From positions 1,364,001 to 1,428,000 of the forward strand of contig NZ_CP117709.1 of assembly GCF_028622875.1 (NCBI RefSeq): 64,000 bases of DNA, given 5' to 3'. Position 1 is the first letter of the stretch. Every line of letters begins with the position of its first letter. This DNA comes from Streptomyces sp. MMBL 11-1 (GTDB lineage Bacteria > Actinomycetota > Actinomycetes > Streptomycetales > Streptomycetaceae). Positions 1-8,308 of this stretch are shown here, in pieces. The notes beneath the pieces were generated by a model. The model was not told the DNA's origin, did not search any database, and worked only from the letters and a program-made list of their open reading frames with translations. The translations under genes and the position numbers were made by a program.

Positions 1-1621
1 GGGACTTGACCTCCAGTTCGGCGTACTTGTCCGTGTCGGGCTTCTCCTTGGAGAGCAGCGAGCCGACCCAGCCGAGCAGGAAGCCGAGCGGGATCGAGAT
101 CAGGCCGGGGTTCTCCAGCGGGAACCAGGCGAAGTCGACGCCCGGGAACATCGAGCTCGGCTTGGAGGAGACGACCGGCGAGAACAGCACCAGCAGGACG
201 GAGGAGGCGAGGCCTCCGTAGATGGACCAGAGGGCCCCCTGCGTGGTGAAGCGCTTCCAGAAGAGGCTGTAGAGGATCGTCGGCAGGTTGGCGGAGGCGG
301 CGACCGCGAAGGCCAGGGCGACGAGCCCGGCGACGTTCAGGTCGCGGGCGAGTGCGCCGAGGCCGATGGAGACGATGCCGATCGCGACGGTGGCCCAGCG
401 TGCGGCGCGGACCTCTTCCTTCTCGGTGGCCTTCCCCCTGCGGATGACGTTGGCGTAGATGTCGTGCGCGAAGGACGAGGAGGAGGCGAGGGTGAGTCCG
501 GCGACGACGGCGAGGATGGTGGCGAAGGCGACGGCGGAGATCACCGCGAGGAGGATGGCGCCGCCGGTGGATCCGGAGCCGCCGCCGATCTCCAGTGCGG
601 CGAGTGGCGCCGCGGTGTTGCCCGCCTTGTTGGAGGCGATGATGTCACCGGGCTTGAGGATCGCCGCGGCGCCGAAGCCGAGCACGATCGTCATCAGGTA
701 GAAGGCGCCGATGATGCCGATCGCCCAGTTCACGGACTTACGGGCGGCCTTGGCGGTGGGCACGGTGTAGAAGCGGATCAGGATGTGCGGCAGCCCCGCG
801 GTGCCGAGGACCAGGGCGACACCGAGCGAGATGAAGTCCAGCTTCGAGACGTTGTCGACGCCGTACTTCAGGCCGGGCTCGAGGAAGGCCGCGCCCTTGC
901 CGCTGTTGCTGGCGGCGGTGCCGAGCAGGTCGGAGATGTTGAAGTTGAACTTCAGCAGGATCAGGAAGGTGATGAGCAGGGTGCCCGCGATGAGCAGGAC
1001 GGCCTTGACCATCTGCACCCAGGTGGTGCCCTTCATGCCGCCGATGGTGACGTAGAGGATCATGAGCACGCCGACCAGGGCGACGATGAGGACCTTCCCG
1101 GCGTCGCTGGTGATGCCGAGCAGCAGCGAGACGAGGACGCCCGCGCCGGCCATCTGGGCCAGCAGGTAGAAGATCGACACGACGATCGTGGACGTGCCCG
1201 CGGCGGTACGGACGGGGCGCTGGCGCATCCGGTAGGCGAGGACGTCGCCCATGGTGTAGCGGCCGGAGTTGCGCAGCGGTTCGGCGACCAGGAGCAGGGC
1301 GACGAGCCAGGCGACGAGGAAGCCGATGGAGTACAGGAAGCCGTCGTAACCGAAGAGCGCGATGGCTCCGGCGATGCCGAGGAAGGACGCGGCGGACATG
1401 TAGTCGCCGGAGACCGCGAGTCCGTTCTGGAATCCGGTGAACTGGCGGCCGCCCGCGTAGAAGTCGGAGGCGTTCTTGGTCTGGCGGCCCGCCCACACGG
1501 TGATGAAGAGGGTCGCCACGACGAAGGCGGCGAACAGCGTGATGATCAGCGGCCGGTGCTCGCTCGCGCCCTCGGTGGCGGCGAGCTGGACAGTGGGGTA
1601 AAGGGCGTGGGCGGCGCTCAC
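1..1621 (-). CDS. Cation/acetate symporter, ActP/MctC type (SSS family), 3' end cut by window
   Basis: Sodium:solute symporter that probably imports acetate or another short monocarboxylate with Na+ or H+. About 540 codons are present and the last visible residues (around DKYAELEVKS) match the end of the family, so only a short C-terminal tail is missing. The N-terminus carries family hallmarks such as ASDFYAGGR and YMSAASFLG, and the remainder is a long series of hydrophobic helices (about 13 expected). The GTG start overlaps the stop of the upstream DUF485 gene by 4 nt, so the two are translationally coupled. ActP-DUF485 pairing is standard in bacteria. The substrate is inferred from family resemblance; pyruvate or propionate are alternatives. 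Confidence 0.9.
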   Translation of the reverse strand, partial: MSAAHALYPTVQLAATEGASEHRPLIITLFAAFVVATLFITVWAGRQTKNASDFYAGGRQFTGFQNGLAVSGDYMSAASFLGIAGAIALFGYDGFLYSIGFLVAWLVALLLVAEPLRNSGRYTMGDVLAYRMRQRPVRTAAGTSTIVVSIFYLLAQMAGAGVLVSLLLGITSDAGKVLIVALVGVLMILYVTIGGMKGTTWVQMVKAVLLIAGTLLITFLILLKFNFNISDLLGTAASNSGKGAAFLEPGLKYGVDNVSKLDFISLGVALVLGTAGLPHILIRFYTVPTAKAARKSVNWAIGIIGAFYLMTIVLGFGAAAILKPGDIIASNKAGNTAAPLAALEIGGGSGSTGGAILLAVISAVAFATILAVVAGLTLASSSSFAHDIYANVIRRGKATEKEEVRAARWATVAIGIVSIGLGALARDLNVAGLVALAFAVAASANLPTILYSLFWKRFTTQGALWSIYGGLASSVLLVLFSPVVSSKPSSMFPGVDFAWFPLENPGLISIPLGFLLGWVGSLLSKEKPDTDKYAELEVKS

Positions 1622-1983
1622 AGGTCGGCCTCCATACGGGACTTGATCACGTCGGCCTTGGGGTCGAGCTTGGTGGCGGCGTGCCGGGAGTAGAGCCAGG
1701 CGATGAGGAAGGTGGTGGCGAACTGGGCGAGTCCGAGGACGAGCGCCATGTTGATGTTGCCGACGACCTCGGTGGCCATGAATCCGCCCGCGTAGTTGCA
1801 GAGCAGGACGTAGAGCAGGTACCAGGTCACAAAGGCGATGGTCAGGGGGAAGGCGAAGGAGCGGTGGGAGCGGCGCAGGTCGGCGAAGTCCGGGCTCGCC
1901 TGCATCGCGACGAACGCCTCGGTGGTGGGCTGGACGGGGCCGGTGGGCGAACCGCCCTCGGGCGGCGGTGCATCGGTAGCCAC
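1618..1983 (-). CDS. DUF485 membrane protein, partner of the symporter
   Basis: Small inner-membrane protein of 121 residues with two transmembrane helices (around residues 45-65 and 78-100) flanking a short loop. Proteins of this family are almost always encoded directly upstream of ActP-like symporters and are thought to assist them; the mechanism is unknown. I chose the GTG at 1983 because GAGGAG lies 6 nt upstream; an ATG at 2034 would add 17 residues but has no clear ribosome binding site. The stop codon overlaps the symporter start by 4 nt. The N-terminal 25 residues are Pro/Gly-rich and probably disordered. Confidence 0.85.
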   Translation of the reverse strand: MATDAPPPEGGSPTGPVQPTTEAFVAMQASPDFADLRRSHRSFAFPLTIAFVTWYLLYVLLCNYAGGFMATEVVGNINMALVLGLAQFATTFLIAWLYSRHAATKLDPKADVIKSRMEADL

Positions 1984-2310
1984 GGAATCTCCTCGCGACG
2001 CGGGTGCGGTGGGCTGGGGGGCGGTGGGTGTCAAGGGAAGCCTCGTTACCGGGGGACGGTGATGTGCCTCCTGGTCAACGGCACGGAGGGCGCGACGAAG
2101 CGGTTCACCGCGTCTTTCGCCTTCTCGGAGGTGTCACGGTGCGTCCGGTTGCCCGTCACTCGTTCGCATTCGGCCGTGAAGGTCACTCTTCGAACTCGCT
2201 TGCCCGTAAGCGTTGATACACCGGGATGATCAGCGATAGCTTCACTCGTCATGTACGCGACCGAACACGCCAGGTGTCCGGTCGTTCGGCACGGATGATG
2301 TGGAGAACCC
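1984..2310. other. Divergent intergenic region, symporter operon / subtilase
   Basis: About 330 bases separate the divergent DUF485-symporter operon and the subtilase gene. Both promoters must lie here. Base composition drops around 2190-2260, which suits a promoter region, but I do not see an unambiguous -35/-10 pair. No gene with a credible start and codon bias is visible. Confidence 0.6.
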
Positions 2311-3849
2311 ATGGCTCATCTGGCATCGAGACGGACGCGCGCACTCGCGGTGCCCGTCGGACTCGCGCTGACCGCCTCGCTCGGCTTCCTGCCGGCGGCG
2401 ACGGCCACGGCGGCGCCCACCGGCGAGCAGGCCGCCGCGAGCGTCCGGACCGACGGGCCGAAGCTGTCCTACGTGGTCAACACCCGGGGCAACCACGGCA
2501 CCGTCAAGAAAGTCAAGAAAGCGATCGCCAAGGCGGGCGGCACGGTCGTCATCGCCTATGAGCAGATCGGCGTCATCGTCGTCCACTCGCAGAACCCCGC
2601 CTTCGGCGAAACGATTCGCCGGGTACGCGGCGTGGAGTCGGCGGGCGCCACTCGCACGAACCCGATCGTCCCGCAGGCCACCAAGGACGTCGGAGCGATA
2701 GCGCAGCCGCTCACCGCCGAGCAGGCGGCGGCCGCCGCCGCGGACGCGAAGGCCGGCGAGGACCCGCTGGAGCCCCTCCAGTGGTCGCTGCCCGCGATCA
2801 AGGCGGACAAGGCGCACGAGAAGTCGCTGGGTTCGAAGCGGGTGACGGTCGCCGTCATCGACACGGGCGTCGACGACACCCACCCGGACCTGGCCCCGAA
2901 CTTCGACAGCCGCGCCTCGGCCAACTGTGTCTCGGGCGCTCCGGACACCACCGCCGGCTCCTGGCGTCCGGCGGCGGGCGAGAGCGACCACGGCACGCAT
3001 GTGGCGGGCACCATCGCGGCCGCGAAGAACGGCGCCGGGGTCACCGGCGTCGCGCCGGGCGTGAAGGTGTCGGGCATCAAGGTGTCGAACCCGGACGGGT
3101 TCTTCTACACCGAGGCCGTCGTCTGCGGGTTCCTCTGGGCCGCCGAGCGCGGCGTCGAGGTGACCAACAACAGCTACTACACCGACCCGTGGCTGTTCAA
3201 CTGCAAGAACGACCCGGACCAGGGCGCCCTGGTCGACGCCCTCACCCGCGCCGTGAAGTACGCGGAGCGCAAGGGCACGGTCAACGTCGCGGCGGCCGGG
3301 AACTCCCGCCACGACCTGGCGCTCGACGCGATCGAGGACAAGACAAGCCCGAACGACACCGAGACGGTCACGCGGACGATCGACCCGAGCGCGTGCCCCG
3401 ACATTCCGACCATGCTGCCGGGTGTCGTGACGGTCTCCGCTACGGGTGCGAAGGGCCTGAAGTCCTCGTACTCGAACTACGGCAAGGGCGTCATCGACGT
3501 GGCGGCGCCGGGCGGTGACTCGACGGTCTACCAGACCCCCGAGCCGCCGGCCGTCAACGGGCTGATCCTCTCCACGCTGCCGGGCGGCAAGTTCGGCTAC
3601 AAGGCCGGTACGTCGATGGCGTCCCCCCATGTCGCGGGCGTCGTGGCGCTGATCAAGTCCAAGCACCCCTATGCCTCGCCGGCCGCGGTGAAGGCGTTGC
3701 TGACGCTCCAGGCGGACGCGAAGGCGTGCGGTGAGCCGTACGACATCAACGGTGACGGCGTCATCGACGCGGTCTGTGAGGGCGGCAAGCACTACAACGG
3801 CTTCTACGGGTCCGGAGTCGTCGACGCACTGGACGCGGTGCGCTGGTAG
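2311..3849 (+). CDS. Secreted subtilisin-like serine protease (S8 family)
   Basis: Extracellular endopeptidase of 512 residues. A Sec signal peptide occupies residues 1 to about 35 (Arg-rich n-region, hydrophobic core, Ala-x-Ala before APTGEQ). An inhibitor_I9-like propeptide region follows (about 45-130, starting LSYVVNTRG). The catalytic triad is visible: Asp in VAVIDTGVDDTHPDL, His in DHGTHVAGT and Ser in GTSMASPHVAG, with the oxyanion Asn in AAAGNSRHDLA. No C-terminal cell-wall or P-domain follows the catalytic domain. Start ATG has GGAGAA just upstream. It is monocistronic, and a strong bidirectional hairpin follows the stop. Expected role: nutrient protein degradation or maturation of secreted proteins. 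Confidence 0.92.
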   Translation: MAHLASRRTRALAVPVGLALTASLGFLPAATATAAPTGEQAAASVRTDGPKLSYVVNTRGNHGTVKKVKKAIAKAGGTVVIAYEQIGVIVVHSQNPAFGETIRRVRGVESAGATRTNPIVPQATKDVGAIAQPLTAEQAAAAAADAKAGEDPLEPLQWSLPAIKADKAHEKSLGSKRVTVAVIDTGVDDTHPDLAPNFDSRASANCVSGAPDTTAGSWRPAAGESDHGTHVAGTIAAAKNGAGVTGVAPGVKVSGIKVSNPDGFFYTEAVVCGFLWAAERGVEVTNNSYYTDPWLFNCKNDPDQGALVDALTRAVKYAERKGTVNVAAAGNSRHDLALDAIEDKTSPNDTETVTRTIDPSACPDIPTMLPGVVTVSATGAKGLKSSYSNYGKGVIDVAAPGGDSTVYQTPEPPAVNGLILSTLPGGKFGYKAGTSMASPHVAGVVALIKSKHPYASPAAVKALLTLQADAKACGEPYDINGDGVIDAVCEGGKHYNGFYGSGVVDALDAVRW

Positions 3850-3879
3850 CAGGACACCCGGTGGTACGACACCGGAGCA

Positions 3880-3919
3880 GCCGCGGGGCCGGGGAGATCG
3901 ATCTCCCCGGCCCCGCGGC
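3880..3919. terminator. Bidirectional terminator between convergent genes
   Basis: A perfect 40-bp palindrome centred on GATCGATC, rich in GC, sits 30 nt after the subtilase stop and 15 nt before the stop of the convergent dehydrogenase gene. It can fold equally well on both transcripts and most likely terminates both. Confidence 0.85.
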
Positions 3920-3934
3920 CCGTGGCCCGCGCGG

Positions 3935-4993
3935 TCACGGCGTGATGAGCACCTTCAGCGCGGTCCGCTCGTCCATCTCCTTGTAGCCGACGGGCACCTC
4001 GTCCAGGCCGATGGACCGGTCGAAGACGGGTGACGGGTCGATCGTGCCGTCCAGCACGTCGGGGAGCAGTTCCGGTATGTAGGCGCGTACGGGGGCGACC
4101 CCGCCGCGCAGGGCGATGTTCCGGCCGAACATCACGCCGAGATCGACGCCGGTGGCGCTGCCGTGCGGGACGCCCACGTAGCCGATGGAGCCGCCGTCGC
4201 GGACGATGCCGAGGGCGGTGCGCATCGACTGCTCCGTGCCGACCGCCTCGATGACGCTGTGCGCGCCCTGGCCCCTGGTCAGTTCGCGGACGGCGGCGAG
4301 GGCGGCCTCGCCGCGTTCGGCGACCACGTCGGTCGCGCCGAAGCGACGGGCGATGTCGGTGCGCGCGGTGTGGCGGCCGAGCGCGATGACGCGCTCCGCG
4401 CCGAGCCGCGTGGCGGCGAGCACCGCGCACAGGCCGACCGCGCCGTCCCCGACGACCGCGACGGTGCTGCCCGGCCCGACGCCCGCGCCGACGGCGGCGT
4501 GGTGGCCGGTGCCCAGGACGTCGGAGAGCGTCAGCAGGGCGGTGAGCAGCCGGTCGTCGGAGGCGGCGGCGGCCGGGAGCTTGACCAGGGTGCCGTCGGC
4601 GTGGGGGACGCGGACTGCCTCGCCCTGACCCCCGTCCGACTGGGCGCCGTCCGGGCCGACCGAGCCCCAGAAGCCGCCCTCAGGGCAGGAGGTGGTGAGG
4701 CCCTCGGCGCAGTAGGTGCAGGTGCCGTCGGACCAGACGAACGGGGCGACGGCCAGATCACCGACGGCGAAGCCGTTCACCCCGGGACCGGCCTCCTCGA
4801 CGACGCCGAGGAACTCGTGGCCGATGCGCTGACCCGGCCGCCGGGCCGACTCACCCCGGTAGGCCCACAGGTCGCTGCCGCAGACGCAGGCCCGCAGGAC
4901 CCTCAGCACCACGTCGGCGGGGTGCTGGATCCTCGGGTCCGGCACCTCCTCCACCCGGATGTCGTGGGGGGCGTGGATGACGGTGGCGCGCAT
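3935..4993 (-). CDS. Zinc-dependent alcohol dehydrogenase family protein (MDR)
   Basis: NAD(P)-dependent medium-chain dehydrogenase of 352 residues. The N-terminal GroES-like half has CVCGSD (catalytic zinc Cys) and GHEFLGVVEEAG (zinc His-Glu); the Rossmann half has VAVVGDGAVGLCAV. The structural zinc lobe has only three evident cysteines (CTYC then TTSC), one fewer than the classical four. Start ATG 4993 has AAGGA upstream; an in-frame start at 5038 is possible but would overlap the upstream gene. It is the last gene of a three-gene operon after lysoplasmalogenase (22 nt gap), which suggests it may act on a fatty aldehyde or alcohol. Substrate otherwise unknown. Confidence 0.85.
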   Translation of the reverse strand: MRATVIHAPHDIRVEEVPDPRIQHPADVVLRVLRACVCGSDLWAYRGESARRPGQRIGHEFLGVVEEAGPGVNGFAVGDLAVAPFVWSDGTCTYCAEGLTTSCPEGGFWGSVGPDGAQSDGGQGEAVRVPHADGTLVKLPAAAASDDRLLTALLTLSDVLGTGHHAAVGAGVGPGSTVAVVGDGAVGLCAVLAATRLGAERVIALGRHTARTDIARRFGATDVVAERGEAALAAVRELTRGQGAHSVIEAVGTEQSMRTALGIVRDGGSIGYVGVPHGSATGVDLGVMFGRNIALRGGVAPVRAYIPELLPDVLDGTIDPSPVFDRSIGLDEVPVGYKEMDERTALKVLITP

Positions 4994-5015
4994 ACGTACG
5001 GGGTCCTTGCCGGTC

Positions 5016-5732
5016 TCAGATGCTGGTACCCCGCTCACGGTACGCCCCGGTTCGCCCGGTTCCCCGGGCCGCCCCCGCCGTGAGCACCCCGAGGGTCAGC
5101 AGGGCCTGGGCGGCGATGTAGGTGAGCATCACCCAGAAGTCGGGAGCGGGTGCTTGCGGCCAGTCCGCGATGCCGGTGGCGATGAGGGCGTCGGAGATGA
5201 GGAAGAGCGCCCCGCCGGCCGCCGCGTACGGGCCGAGCACGCCCGCCCGCCAGGCCACGGCCGTGAGCAGCAGGCTGTAGCCGGTCAGCGGGGCGCGCAG
5301 GTCCGCCGGGAGGTCCGGCCAGATCAGCACGAGGAAGACGGCCAGGACGAGGGCGTATCCGGCCGCCGTGGCCAGCGGCGCACGGGCCCGGTCGCGGCCG
5401 AACAGGGTCAGGTAGCAGACATGGCCGGCGGCGAAGGAGCCCATGCCGACGAGGAAGGCAAGGTCGTCGTCGGCGAGCAGGAAGACGTCGCCGCCCCACC
5501 CGAACAGCAGGGCCGCGACGAGCAGTCGGGGTCCGCCGCGGAGTGCCGCGTACCCGGCTAGCAGCGGCATCAGCAGCGGCTTGGCGACCAGGTGGACGGC
5601 CTCGGCCCCGGCGAGGAGCCCGGTCAGGTCGACCGCGGCGGCGAGGAGGAAGGCGAGGAGCACGGGGCGGGCGAAGCGCTCGGCGCGTGCGCCGCGCCCG
5701 GTGTCGCCGGGACGGGACGCGGTGGAGGTCAC
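5016..5732 (-). CDS. Lysoplasmalogenase, YhhN/TMEM86 family
   Basis: Polytopic membrane protein of 238 residues with about eight hydrophobic helices. It carries the YhhN hallmarks: KPLLMPLLAGYAA near the N-terminus, a GWGGDVFLLADDD acidic motif, and a late SDALIATG motif; the two Asp clusters are the presumed catalytic acids. Characterised members hydrolyse the vinyl-ether bond of lysoplasmalogens, releasing a fatty aldehyde and a glycerophospho head group. The GTG start overlaps the stop of the upstream hydroxylase-like gene by 4 nt, and the downstream dehydrogenase starts 22 nt later. Family assignment is firm; activity in an organism where plasmalogens are not well documented is inference. 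Confidence 0.88.
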   Translation of the reverse strand: MTSTASRPGDTGRGARAERFARPVLLAFLLAAAVDLTGLLAGAEAVHLVAKPLLMPLLAGYAALRGGPRLLVAALLFGWGGDVFLLADDDLAFLVGMGSFAAGHVCYLTLFGRDRARAPLATAAGYALVLAVFLVLIWPDLPADLRAPLTGYSLLLTAVAWRAGVLGPYAAAGGALFLISDALIATGIADWPQAPAPDFWVMLTYIAAQALLTLGVLTAGAARGTGRTGAYRERGTSI

Positions 5733-6661
5733 GGGGTGCCTTCCGGGGCCGGGGCCGCGGAGGCCGGGGCGGGTACGGCTGCCTGGGCGGGTACGGAGGC
5801 GGGCGCCGGACCTCTGGCCCCCGCCTTCGACGCCGGCTGCCAGCCCGGCCCCCGGAAGACCCGTCCGGCCCGCTCGCTCCAGGTGTCGGCGGCCCGGACG
5901 TCCCGGGCGATGGCGGCGTACTCATGGGTCGCGACGCGCAGCGGGTTGTGGGTGGCGATGTTCTTGGTGAGCCCGTAGACGGGCCGCTCGGTCTCGGCCG
6001 CGAAGGACCCGAACATCCGGTCCCAGACGATCAGGATCCCGCCGTAGTTGCGGTCCAGGTAACTGCCCTGCGAGGCGTGGTGGACGCGGTGGTGGGAGGG
6101 CGTGTTGAGGACGTACTCGAAGGGGCGCGGGAGCTTGCCGACGCGCTCGGTGTGCACCCAGAACTGGTAGACGAGGTTGGCCGACTGGCAGAACGCGAGC
6201 GCCGCCGGGTGCACCCCGCAGGCGATCAGCGGCAGGTAGAAGGGCCAGACGGTCGCGGAGGTCCAGGGCTGGCGCAGCGCAGTGGTGAGGTTGAACTTCC
6301 GGCTGGAGTGGTGGACCACGTGGCAGGCCCAGAGGATCCGGATGACGTGGTGACCTCGGTGGGACCAGTAGTAGAAGAAGTCCTGGGCGAGGAGCATCAG
6401 CAGGACGGTCCACCACACCACGGGCACCCGCAGCGGCGTCAGTTCGTGGACCCCCGTGTAGATCGCGAGGACGGGGATCTTCCACAGCAGGTCGAAGCCC
6501 AGACTGCCGAGGCCCATGGTGAGGCTGGTGGCGGCGTCCTTGGTCTCGTACCCGGCGGCGTCCTCGTCCGGGTGGAGGCGGTAGCTGACCATCTCGATCA
6601 CGGTGAGCAGCACGAAGGCCGGTATCGACCACAGCACGACATCGGGCAGGTTCGGCTCCAT
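5729..6661 (-). CDS. Sterol desaturase/fatty acid hydroxylase superfamily protein, alkylglycerol monooxygenase-like
   Basis: Integral membrane di-iron enzyme of 310 residues. The eight-histidine signature is complete: SHRGHH, HVVHHSS and HRVHHAS. The stretch around NTPSHHRVHH, followed by YLDRNYGGILIVWDRMFGSF and then YGLT, closely resembles my memory of animal alkylglycerol monooxygenase (AGMO/TMEM195), which cleaves glycerol ether lipids to a fatty aldehyde using tetrahydrobiopterin. The last 50 residues are Ala/Pro-rich and probably disordered. No SD is visible, but TACGGT lies 6 nt before the ATG, suggesting a leaderless transcript. It leads the operon with lysoplasmalogenase and an alcohol dehydrogenase. 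A carotenoid or sterol hydroxylase is the alternative. Confidence 0.85.
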   Translation of the reverse strand: MEPNLPDVVLWSIPAFVLLTVIEMVSYRLHPDEDAAGYETKDAATSLTMGLGSLGFDLLWKIPVLAIYTGVHELTPLRVPVVWWTVLLMLLAQDFFYYWSHRGHHVIRILWACHVVHHSSRKFNLTTALRQPWTSATVWPFYLPLIACGVHPAALAFCQSANLVYQFWVHTERVGKLPRPFEYVLNTPSHHRVHHASQGSYLDRNYGGILIVWDRMFGSFAAETERPVYGLTKNIATHNPLRVATHEYAAIARDVRAADTWSERAGRVFRGPGWQPASKAGARGPAPASVPAQAAVPAPASAAPAPEGTP

Positions 6662-6667
6662 GCGAGC

Positions 6668-6673
6668 ACCGTA
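6668..6673 (-). promoter_or_regulatory. Candidate -10 element, leaderless start of the hydroxylase operon
   Basis: On the minus strand, TACGGT is followed by six bases and then the ATG at 6661. This spacing puts the transcription start at or next to the A of ATG, and no Shine-Dalgarno is present. The -35 region is not obvious. Confidence 0.45.
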
Positions 6674-6874
6674 GGGCCGCGGGTCGGCGGGGGCTAGACG
6701 TTGTTACCCACAAGTATGCGAGACCTGGCGTCAGCAGTCTTTGGCACCTTCTGCCAATCAGAGGAGCCGCGGGCCCGGCGAGTTGCGGAATCCGGCCCGG
6801 CGGGTCGCGGAGTTCCGGTCAGGCGTCGCACCCGCCCCCTCCCGGCCGAATAGGGGACTGTCAGTCGCGGCCCG

Positions 6875-6880
6875 TATTCT
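6875..6880 (+). promoter_or_regulatory. Candidate -10 element for the exonuclease gene
   Basis: TATTCT lies 8 nt before ATG 6889, with no Shine-Dalgarno between, consistent with a leaderless mRNA. A GTG at 6883 is the alternative start two codons earlier. Confidence 0.35.
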
Positions 6881-6888
6881 CTGTGACC

Positions 6889-7932
6889 ATGCTCGACGAC
6901 CGCCAGACAGCCGCACCATGGCCGACCGCCTACCCCCAGGGGTACGCGGTCGTCGACGTGGAGACCACCGGGCTCGCCCGCGACGACCGGATCGTGTCCG
7001 CCGCGGTCTACCGGCTGGACGCCCTGGGCGATGTCGAGGACCACTGGTACACGCTGGTCAACCCGGAGCGGGACCCCGGCCCGGTGTGGATCCACGGACT
7101 GACGAGCGATGTCCTGGAGGGCGCGCCGCTCTTCCCGGAGGTCGCCGCCGAGCTGTCGGAGCGGCTCAAGGACCGGGTGCTCGTCGCACACAACGCGGCG
7201 TTCGACTGGTCGATGATCGCCCGGGAGTACGCGCGGGCCTCGGTGATCGCCCCGGTCGAGCACCGGCTGTGCACGATCGCGCTGGCCAAGGAGTTGCGGC
7301 TGCCGCTGCCCAACCACAAGCTGGCCTCCCTCGCCGCGCACTTCGGAGTCGTACAGCAGCAGGCCCACCACGCCCTGGACGACGCCCGGGTGCTGGCCGA
7401 GGCGTTCCGGCCGAGCCTGCACGCGGCGGCCCGGGGCGGGGTGCGGCTGCCGTTGCTGGAGTGCCGGCCGCTCACCGAGTGGTCCGACTCCCCCGTCGCC
7501 CCGCGCGTCGGCTACCAGCCCTCCCGGCAGCCGAACAGCTGGCGGCCCTCGCGCAAGCGGCCGGCCTGCCCGTATCCCAATCCGGGGCGGTACGAGAAGG
7601 AGAAGCCGCTCCAGCAGGGGATGCGGGTGGCCTTCTCCGGGGACACCTCGATCGACCGGGAGCTGCTGGAGGACCGGGCGGTGGAGGCCGGTCTGCACGT
7701 GGCGACCAGTGTGTCGCGGCTGACCAGTCTGCTGGTGACCAACGACCCGGACGCGGCCACCTCCAAGACGCAGAAGGCCAAGTCGTTCGGCACACCGATC
7801 CTGGAGGAGAGCGCCTTCACCCATCTGCTGCGCGACGTGGCCCCGGCCGACGGCGCCGCGCTGCCGCACCAGGCGCCCCCGCCGCCTCCGGAGGCGATCC
7901 CGTCGCCGGAGGGCACCCCGTCATCGGAGTGA
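6889..7932 (+). CDS. DEDDh 3'-5' exonuclease with C-terminal BRCT domain
   Basis: DnaQ/epsilon-like nuclease of 347 residues. Residues about 12-180 hold the exonuclease motifs: Exo I DVETTGL, Exo II HNAAFDWSM, Exo III HHALDDARVL. A linker of about 50 residues leads to a BRCT-like domain (about 243-315, VAFSGDTSIDRELLEDRAVEAG). Such fusions in actinomycetes are thought to act in DNA repair or proofreading separately from the replicative DnaE/DnaQ. The C-terminal 25 residues are Pro/Glu-rich. The ATG is preferred because of the -10 spacing upstream. It begins a cluster of co-oriented genes running to 11.7 kb, but not obviously one operon. Confidence 0.9.
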   Translation: MLDDRQTAAPWPTAYPQGYAVVDVETTGLARDDRIVSAAVYRLDALGDVEDHWYTLVNPERDPGPVWIHGLTSDVLEGAPLFPEVAAELSERLKDRVLVAHNAAFDWSMIAREYARASVIAPVEHRLCTIALAKELRLPLPNHKLASLAAHFGVVQQQAHHALDDARVLAEAFRPSLHAAARGGVRLPLLECRPLTEWSDSPVAPRVGYQPSRQPNSWRPSRKRPACPYPNPGRYEKEKPLQQGMRVAFSGDTSIDRELLEDRAVEAGLHVATSVSRLTSLLVTNDPDAATSKTQKAKSFGTPILEESAFTHLLRDVAPADGAALPHQAPPPPPEAIPSPEGTPSSE

Positions 7933-7996
7933 ACCGGGGGCGACTCGCCCGGCAGCCGCTCGCCCCGTGGCCGCCGGGCGTCCCACCCTGTGGCGC

Positions 7997-8230
7997 ATGG
8001 CACGTTGTGAGGTTTGCGGAAACGACTACGGCATGTCCTTCGAGGTGCACGCGCAGGGCGCGGTGCATGTCTTCGACTGCTTCTCCTGCGCCATCCACCG
8101 CATGGCGCCGATCTGCGAGCACTGCCGGGTCCAGGTGATCGGGCAGGGCGTGGAGGTCGACGGGCACTGGTACTGCGGCGCCCACTGCGCCCGCGCCGAA
8201 GGGAAGGCGGGCATCGTGGACAAAGTGTGA
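7997..8230 (+). CDS. Small conserved multi-zinc-ribbon protein, function unknown
   Basis: Hypothetical protein of 77 residues. It has four Cys pairs: CEVCG at the N-terminus, CFSC, CEHC and CGAHC, enough for two zinc sites, separated by short hydrophobic turns. Nothing in it indicates an enzyme. The ATG at 7997 is chosen because the cysteine pattern starts three residues later; a start at 7967 would add ten residues without similarity or an SD. It lies 64 nt after the exonuclease and 78 nt before SURF1. It could bind nucleic acid or act as a metal-binding adaptor. Unknown. Confidence 0.75.
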   Translation: MARCEVCGNDYGMSFEVHAQGAVHVFDCFSCAIHRMAPICEHCRVQVIGQGVEVDGHWYCGAHCARAEGKAGIVDKV

Positions 8231-8296
8231 CGGAACACCCCGTTGCCGGTTGGCTCCGGCGACACCCCTGAGTGCCGCACCCCATGGCCCCGGTTG

Positions 8297-8302
8297 TACG
8301 GT
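8297..8302 (+). promoter_or_regulatory. Candidate -10 element, leaderless SURF1 start
   Basis: TACGGT is followed by six bases and then the GTG start of the SURF1 gene. The arrangement is the same as at the hydroxylase operon (minus strand, 6668-6673). No canonical -35 is evident. Confidence 0.45.
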
Positions 8303-8308
8303 CATGGG

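Noticed and set aside
2242..3792. A 516-codon minus-strand open frame opposite the subtilase
   Set aside because: The subtilase has a signal peptide and complete catalytic triad in the other strand.
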